A stretch of 61,894 nucleotides of DNA from Methylibium sp. Root1272. Lineage in GTDB: Bacteria; Pseudomonadota; Gammaproteobacteria; Burkholderiales; Burkholderiaceae_C. The notes beneath the pieces are model-generated. The model was given only the letters and a program-made list of their open reading frames with translations, searched no databases and was not told where the DNA came from. The position numbers and the translations under genes are program-made. Where the stretch lies: positions 1-61,894 of the forward strand of contig NZ_LMDY01000005.1 of the NCBI RefSeq assembly GCF_001425905.1. Reading direction: 5' to 3'. This document shows positions 58,766 through 61,894 of the stretch, one piece after another. Numbering within the stretch: position 1 is the first letter of the stretch; every line of letters starts with the position of its first letter.

Positions 58766-60204
58766 CGCGCGGCCTCTTCCAGCGGGGGCAAGGGCAGCGT
58801 CACCGCCAGCCGCATGCCGCCCGGCTGGCAGGGCGCCACGTCCAGCGTGCCGCCCAGCGCCGAGACCCGCTCGCTCATGCCCAGCAGGCCGTGGCCCGGC
58901 ACCGGCACCGCCACGCCGACGTGGCTGCCGTTGTCGGTCACCTCGATGCTCACCTGCTGCTCGGTGCAGGCGAGCCGCACTCGTGCCTGCGCGGCGTCGC
59001 CGTGGCGCACCGCGTTCGTCAGCCCCTCCTGCACGATGCGGTAGACGTGCACCCGCATCGAGTCCGGGATGCGCTCGGTGTCGCCGTCGATCTCCAGCGT
59101 GGCATGCAGGTCGCCCTGTGCGGCCCGGCGCCGCGGCTGGGCCACCAGCGCCTGCAGCGCCTGTGCGAGCCCGAAGCGGTCGAGCGCGGGTGGCCGCAGG
59201 TCCGACAGCACGCGCTGCAGGCCTTCGAGCAGGTGCTCGGTGGTGCGTGACATCGCGTCGGCGCTCGGCTGCAGCTGCGGCAGCGACTGGCCGGCCAGCG
59301 TCGACACCACCTCGGCCTCGGCCCACAGCGCCGCGAGGCTCTGGCCCATCTCGTCGTGCAGTTCGCGCGCGAGGCGCCGCCGCTCTTCCTCGCGCACCTG
59401 CAGCAGTCGTTCGGTCAGCAGGCGCTGGCGCGCCGTGGTCGCGGCCCAGCGCGCGGCCAGCCGGTTGAAGCTGCCCGCGATGCTGCGCAGCTCGCTCAGC
59501 GCGAACGGCGGCAGCCGCACGCTCAGGTCACCGCCTTCCAGCCGGGCCAGCGCCGCCAGCACCTCGTTGGCCGGGCGCAGCGAGCGGTCCACCAGCAGGG
59601 CCACCGCCACCACCACCCCCACGAAGCCGAGCGCGAAGCCGCCCAGCACCAGCCAGCGCTCCCACAGCATCTGGCCCAGGCTGTCCCAGTTCGGCGTGAC
59701 GACGATGGTCCCGGCGCGGATACCGGCCTGCAGCTGCAGCAGGCGCGTGGCCTGGGCGGTCCCGATCGCGCCGGTGCGCAGCCACGGCGCCAGCAGGCGC
59801 CCGGCCTCCGACACCGGCTCCTCGGACAGGCAGGACTGCGCCAGCAGCCGTTCGCGCATCAGGTGCTGGACCTCGACGCAGAACGAGATGCGCCGCCCCA
59901 GCCGGTCCAGCGGCGTCAGCGGCACTTCGATGTCGATGCGATCGAACGACGAGGTGCGTCGCGCCAGGTCGTCGTTCAGCAACTGCGCCACCAGCGACGC
60001 GGTGGCCGGCAGCTCGGCCGTCGCGGCCTGGCGCAGCACGCGCACCTCCCACGCGGCCAGCGACAACAGCACGGCCACGGCGATCAGCACGATGCGCCAG
60101 ATCAGCGCGCGGCGCAGGTGCAGCACCGGCCGCGCGGCGGCAGCGGATCCGGTGCCCGGTGGGGCGAGCGGCGGCGCGGGAATGACGGAGTGGGGCGGCG
60201 GCAT
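58762..60204 (-). CDS. NarX/UhpB-type sensor histidine kinase
   Basis: A 480-residue membrane kinase. A first TM (LIWRIVLIAVAVLLSLAAWE), a periplasmic region of roughly 120-150 residues, a second TM (VLGGFALGFVGVVVAVALL), HAMP (RPANEVLAALARLEGGDLSVRLPP), then a HisKA_3 domain with the phospho-His in RRRLARELHDEMGQSLAALW and an ATPase domain (VHVYRIVQEGLTNAVRHGDA as N-box, VTDNGSHVG as G1, HGLLGMSERVSALGG as G2). The periplasmic domain holds Cys pairs (SFCVEVQ, LAQSCLSEE) that may form a disulfide. ATG 60204 is preferred over an upstream TTG at 60237. Confidence 0.92.
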   Translation of the reverse strand: MPPPHSVIPAPPLAPPGTGSAAAARPVLHLRRALIWRIVLIAVAVLLSLAAWEVRVLRQAATAELPATASLVAQLLNDDLARRTSSFDRIDIEVPLTPLDRLGRRISFCVEVQHLMRERLLAQSCLSEEPVSEAGRLLAPWLRTGAIGTAQATRLLQLQAGIRAGTIVVTPNWDSLGQMLWERWLVLGGFALGFVGVVVAVALLVDRSLRPANEVLAALARLEGGDLSVRLPPFALSELRSIAGSFNRLAARWAATTARQRLLTERLLQVREEERRRLARELHDEMGQSLAALWAEAEVVSTLAGQSLPQLQPSADAMSRTTEHLLEGLQRVLSDLRPPALDRFGLAQALQALVAQPRRRAAQGDLHATLEIDGDTERIPDSMRVHVYRIVQEGLTNAVRHGDAAQARVRLACTEQQVSIEVTDNGSHVGVAVPVPGHGLLGMSERVSALGGTLDVAPCQPGGMRLAVTLPLPPLEEAAR

Positions 60205-60304
60205 GGGCGGCAGGACGTGCCGCGCATCTTGCACCAAGCAGGCGGCCTGCCCGGGACGGTGCCGTCGCGGCAGGCAGTTTGCCCGCGAGCCGTCGGCCGC
60301 GCCA

Positions 60305-60332
60305 CAAAAAAGGGGTGCCCCCCGGGCACCCC
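60305..60332 (-). terminator. Intrinsic terminator of the porin gene
   Basis: A 9-bp perfect GC stem (GGGGTGCCC / GGGCACCCC, loop of three) followed on the minus strand by a run of T residues (complement of A at 60305-60311). It lies ~40 bases behind the porin stop. Confidence 0.85.
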
Positions 60333-60371
60333 AAAAGCCGTCGGCTCAGCTCTCTAACAAAACGGATCGGG

Positions 60372-61517
60372 TCAGAAGTTGTGGTTGATGCCCACGTTCA
60401 GCAGCGTCGTCCTGGCGTCCTGCGCCGGCACGCCCGCGGCGACGATGGTGGTCTTGATGGTCGCGCCGGCCTTCGCGTCGACGTAGGCGCCCTGCACGTA
60501 GAGCAGCGTGCGCTTGGACAGCGAGTAGTCGTTGCTGATGACCAGGCTGCGTGCCGCGTCGCTGCGGTTGCGCTTGTCCTCGTTGTCGTAGTACGCCACC
60601 GTCAGCTTGTTCTTCGGGCTCCAGTCGTAGTCGACGCCGAAGCTCAGGCCGTCGACGTCGGACACCTCGGCGCCGCTCGGGTCGGCGTTCTTCACGTTCA
60701 GGTAGTTGGCCTTCAGCGTGAAGTCGCCGACCGGCACCGCGCCGCCGAAGCCGATGTGCTTGACCACCGGCTCGCCGGTCGTCCCGTCCTTCATGTTCTG
60801 GTACGAGAACGACAGCACCACCGGGCCGGTGTAGGTCACGCCGGCAGCGAGGACGCTGTTCTTCTTGAGGCTGCCCGCGGCCTCGCCCAGCGCATAGGCC
60901 AGGCCCACCTGCACCGGGCCGAAGGCGTTGCGGTACTGGATCGCGTTCTTCAGGAAGATGCCGACGTCGTTGTTCGCGTTGATGCCGGCCGGCGCCGGGC
61001 CGAGGGTGGCCGCGTACTGGTTGTAGGCGAACAGGTAGATGTTCGAGAACTGCTCCTTGAACGCGCGCGGCTCGGTCGCCAGGTGGGCCAGCAGCGCCGG
61101 GCCGTACTGGCGTCCGAACGCCACCTGGCCCCAGTCGCCCGACAGCCCGAGGTTGGCCTGGCGGCGGAACAGGATGGGGCCGGAGCCGGCCGCGTCGCCG
61201 GTGCCGTGGAACTCGCCGGTGTCGACGTCGAAGTGCGTCTCGAGGTTGAAGAAGACCTTCAGGCCGTTGCCCAGGTCTTCCTTGCCGCGAAAGCCCCACA
61301 CGCTCTGGCGGTAGCCGCTGGTGGCCACCTGCGTCAGGCGGCCCGAGGTGCCGGACTTCGACTGCGTCAGCACGCCGATGTCGACGATGCCGTAGATCTG
61401 CACCGACGGCTCGTCGGCGGCGGCGGAGAGGCCGGCGCCCAGGCCGAGGGCCAGCGCGATGACCGTCGTGCGCAAGGGCAGGGCGGGAGCGGAAAGTCGG
61501 GTGTGCTTGGTGAACAT
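60372..61517 (-). CDS. Gram-negative trimeric porin (betaproteobacterial OmpC/PorA-like)
   Basis: A 381-residue outer-membrane beta-barrel with a signal peptide (TTVIALALGLGAGLSAAADE). It starts VQIYGIVDIGVL, then the SRWGFRGKEDLGNGL-like SVWGFRGKEDLGNGLKVFF strand, QANLGLSGDWGQVAFGRQY, loop 3 with Pro/Arg residues, DYSLSKRTLLYVQGAY near the end and the terminal VGINHNF with C-terminal Phe for BAM recognition. A general diffusion pore; specificity is unknown. GGAG lies nine bases before ATG 61517. The gene could be controlled by the two-component pair upstream of which it lies. Confidence 0.95.
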   Translation of the reverse strand: MFTKHTRLSAPALPLRTTVIALALGLGAGLSAAADEPSVQIYGIVDIGVLTQSKSGTSGRLTQVATSGYRQSVWGFRGKEDLGNGLKVFFNLETHFDVDTGEFHGTGDAAGSGPILFRRQANLGLSGDWGQVAFGRQYGPALLAHLATEPRAFKEQFSNIYLFAYNQYAATLGPAPAGINANNDVGIFLKNAIQYRNAFGPVQVGLAYALGEAAGSLKKNSVLAAGVTYTGPVVLSFSYQNMKDGTTGEPVVKHIGFGGAVPVGDFTLKANYLNVKNADPSGAEVSDVDGLSFGVDYDWSPKNKLTVAYYDNEDKRNRSDAARSLVISNDYSLSKRTLLYVQGAYVDAKAGATIKTTIVAAGVPAQDARTTLLNVGINHNF

Positions 61518-61638
61518 GGTGGGTGTCTCCTCTGGGCTTGTTGGTATTCGATGCGCGGCCGCGTGGGCCCGTCGTGGACCGGGCGGCCGTTGTGTCTTTC
61601 GTCGGTGGGGTGTGCGTGCGTGGGGATCGAGGGCTGGC

Positions 61639-61894
61639 TCACCTCCCTCGTTCCGTGCCGGGGTGCGGCAGCGGCGCGCGCAGCAGGATCTCGCGCCCGA
61701 CCCTCGTGATATCGGTATGGCCGGTGAAGGCCATGGTGATGTCGAGCTCGTTGCGGATGAGCTCCAGGGCGCGGGTGACACCGGCCTGGCCCATCGCGCC
61801 CAGCCCGTACAGGAAGGCCCGCCCGATCATCGTGCCGCGCGCCCCCAGGGCGACCGCCTTCAGCACGTCCTGCCCCGAGCGGATCCCCCCGTCC
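61639..61894 (-). CDS. FMN-dependent alpha-hydroxyacid dehydrogenase, C-terminal fragment
   Basis: The last ~85 residues of an LldD/glycolate-oxidase-type enzyme; the gene begins beyond the window. The first residues read DGGIRSGQDVLKAVALGA, the FMN-phosphate loop, then GTMIGRAFLYGLGAMGQAG and the C-terminal helix with ELDITMAFTGHTDI. The substrate (lactate, mandelate, glycolate) cannot be read from this part. The 121 bases between it and the porin show no gene. Confidence 0.9.
   Translation of the reverse strand, partial: DGGIRSGQDVLKAVALGARGTMIGRAFLYGLGAMGQAGVTRALELIRNELDITMAFTGHTDITRVGREILLRAPLPHPGTERGR

Overview
The window is GC-rich chromosomal DNA of a betaproteobacterium, order Burkholderiales. 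The 16S/23S/5S genes, the tRNA-Ile/tRNA-Ala spacer and the gene families point to the Leptothrix-Rubrivivax-Methylibium neighbourhood. The genus is an inference; no search was run. I see no insertion sequence, prophage, integrase or CRISPR array, so this reads as ordinary chromosome with several accessory cassettes.

1-9.3 kb: the end of lipA, an HPP/CBS membrane protein, a TlpA-like thiol protein divergent from a DUF4197 protein, a kinase/receiver-like protein that has lost its phospho-residues, a CaiB-type CoA transferase, a lipoprotein, and a regulatory PTS (IIA, HPr, EI) into which an oppositely oriented olsB is inserted. 9.3-14.9 kb: a complete rRNA operon with promoter candidates, boxA/boxB, spacer tRNAs, processing stems and terminator. 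15-21.2 kb: ruvB, an orphan NarL-type response regulator, then a four-gene chaperone-usher pilus operon (SCPU subunit, chaperone, usher, SCPU subunit). 21.2-26 kb: a PCuAC copper chaperone, a methyltransferase, and a redox operon (AhpD/CMD-like protein, thioredoxin, thioredoxin reductase) divergent from a TetR regulator, with a clear operator overlapping the promoter.

26-33 kb: a minus-strand housekeeping run (cyclopropane fatty acid synthase, DUF1840, PEBP, histidine phosphatase, D-threonine-aldolase-like enzyme), an FAH-family hydrolase, a chemoreceptor with almost no periplasmic domain, and an outer-membrane-like protein. 33.4-42.7 kb: C1/alcohol oxidation. A two-subunit NAD-linked formate dehydrogenase (the beta subunit is a NuoE-NuoF fusion) is divergent from a ModE-HTH/PBP-like regulator. 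Next come an AcoR-like regulator without its AAA+ domain and, divergent from it, a PQQ alcohol dehydrogenase with the DYD motif of lanthanide enzymes plus its cytochrome c.

42.8-57 kb: two acyl-CoA synthetases, an Lrp regulator divergent from hppD-phhA (phenylalanine/tyrosine to homogentisate), a polytopic membrane protein, an alpha/beta hydrolase, a GMC oxidoreductase with a Tat-exported small partner, a FadD-type ligase, OpgC and an SGNH hydrolase. 57-61.9 kb: a small membrane protein, a NarX/NarL-like two-component pair, a porin, and the C-terminal end of an FMN-dependent alpha-hydroxyacid dehydrogenase.

The main theme is periplasmic alcohol oxidation, formate oxidation and acyl-CoA activation alongside aromatic amino-acid catabolism. 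The best candidates for something new are the TetR-controlled AhpD-like/thioredoxin operon, the AAA+-less regulator paired with a probable lanthanide alcohol dehydrogenase, and the pseudo-kinase/pseudo-receiver protein. All functional calls come from reading motifs by eye.
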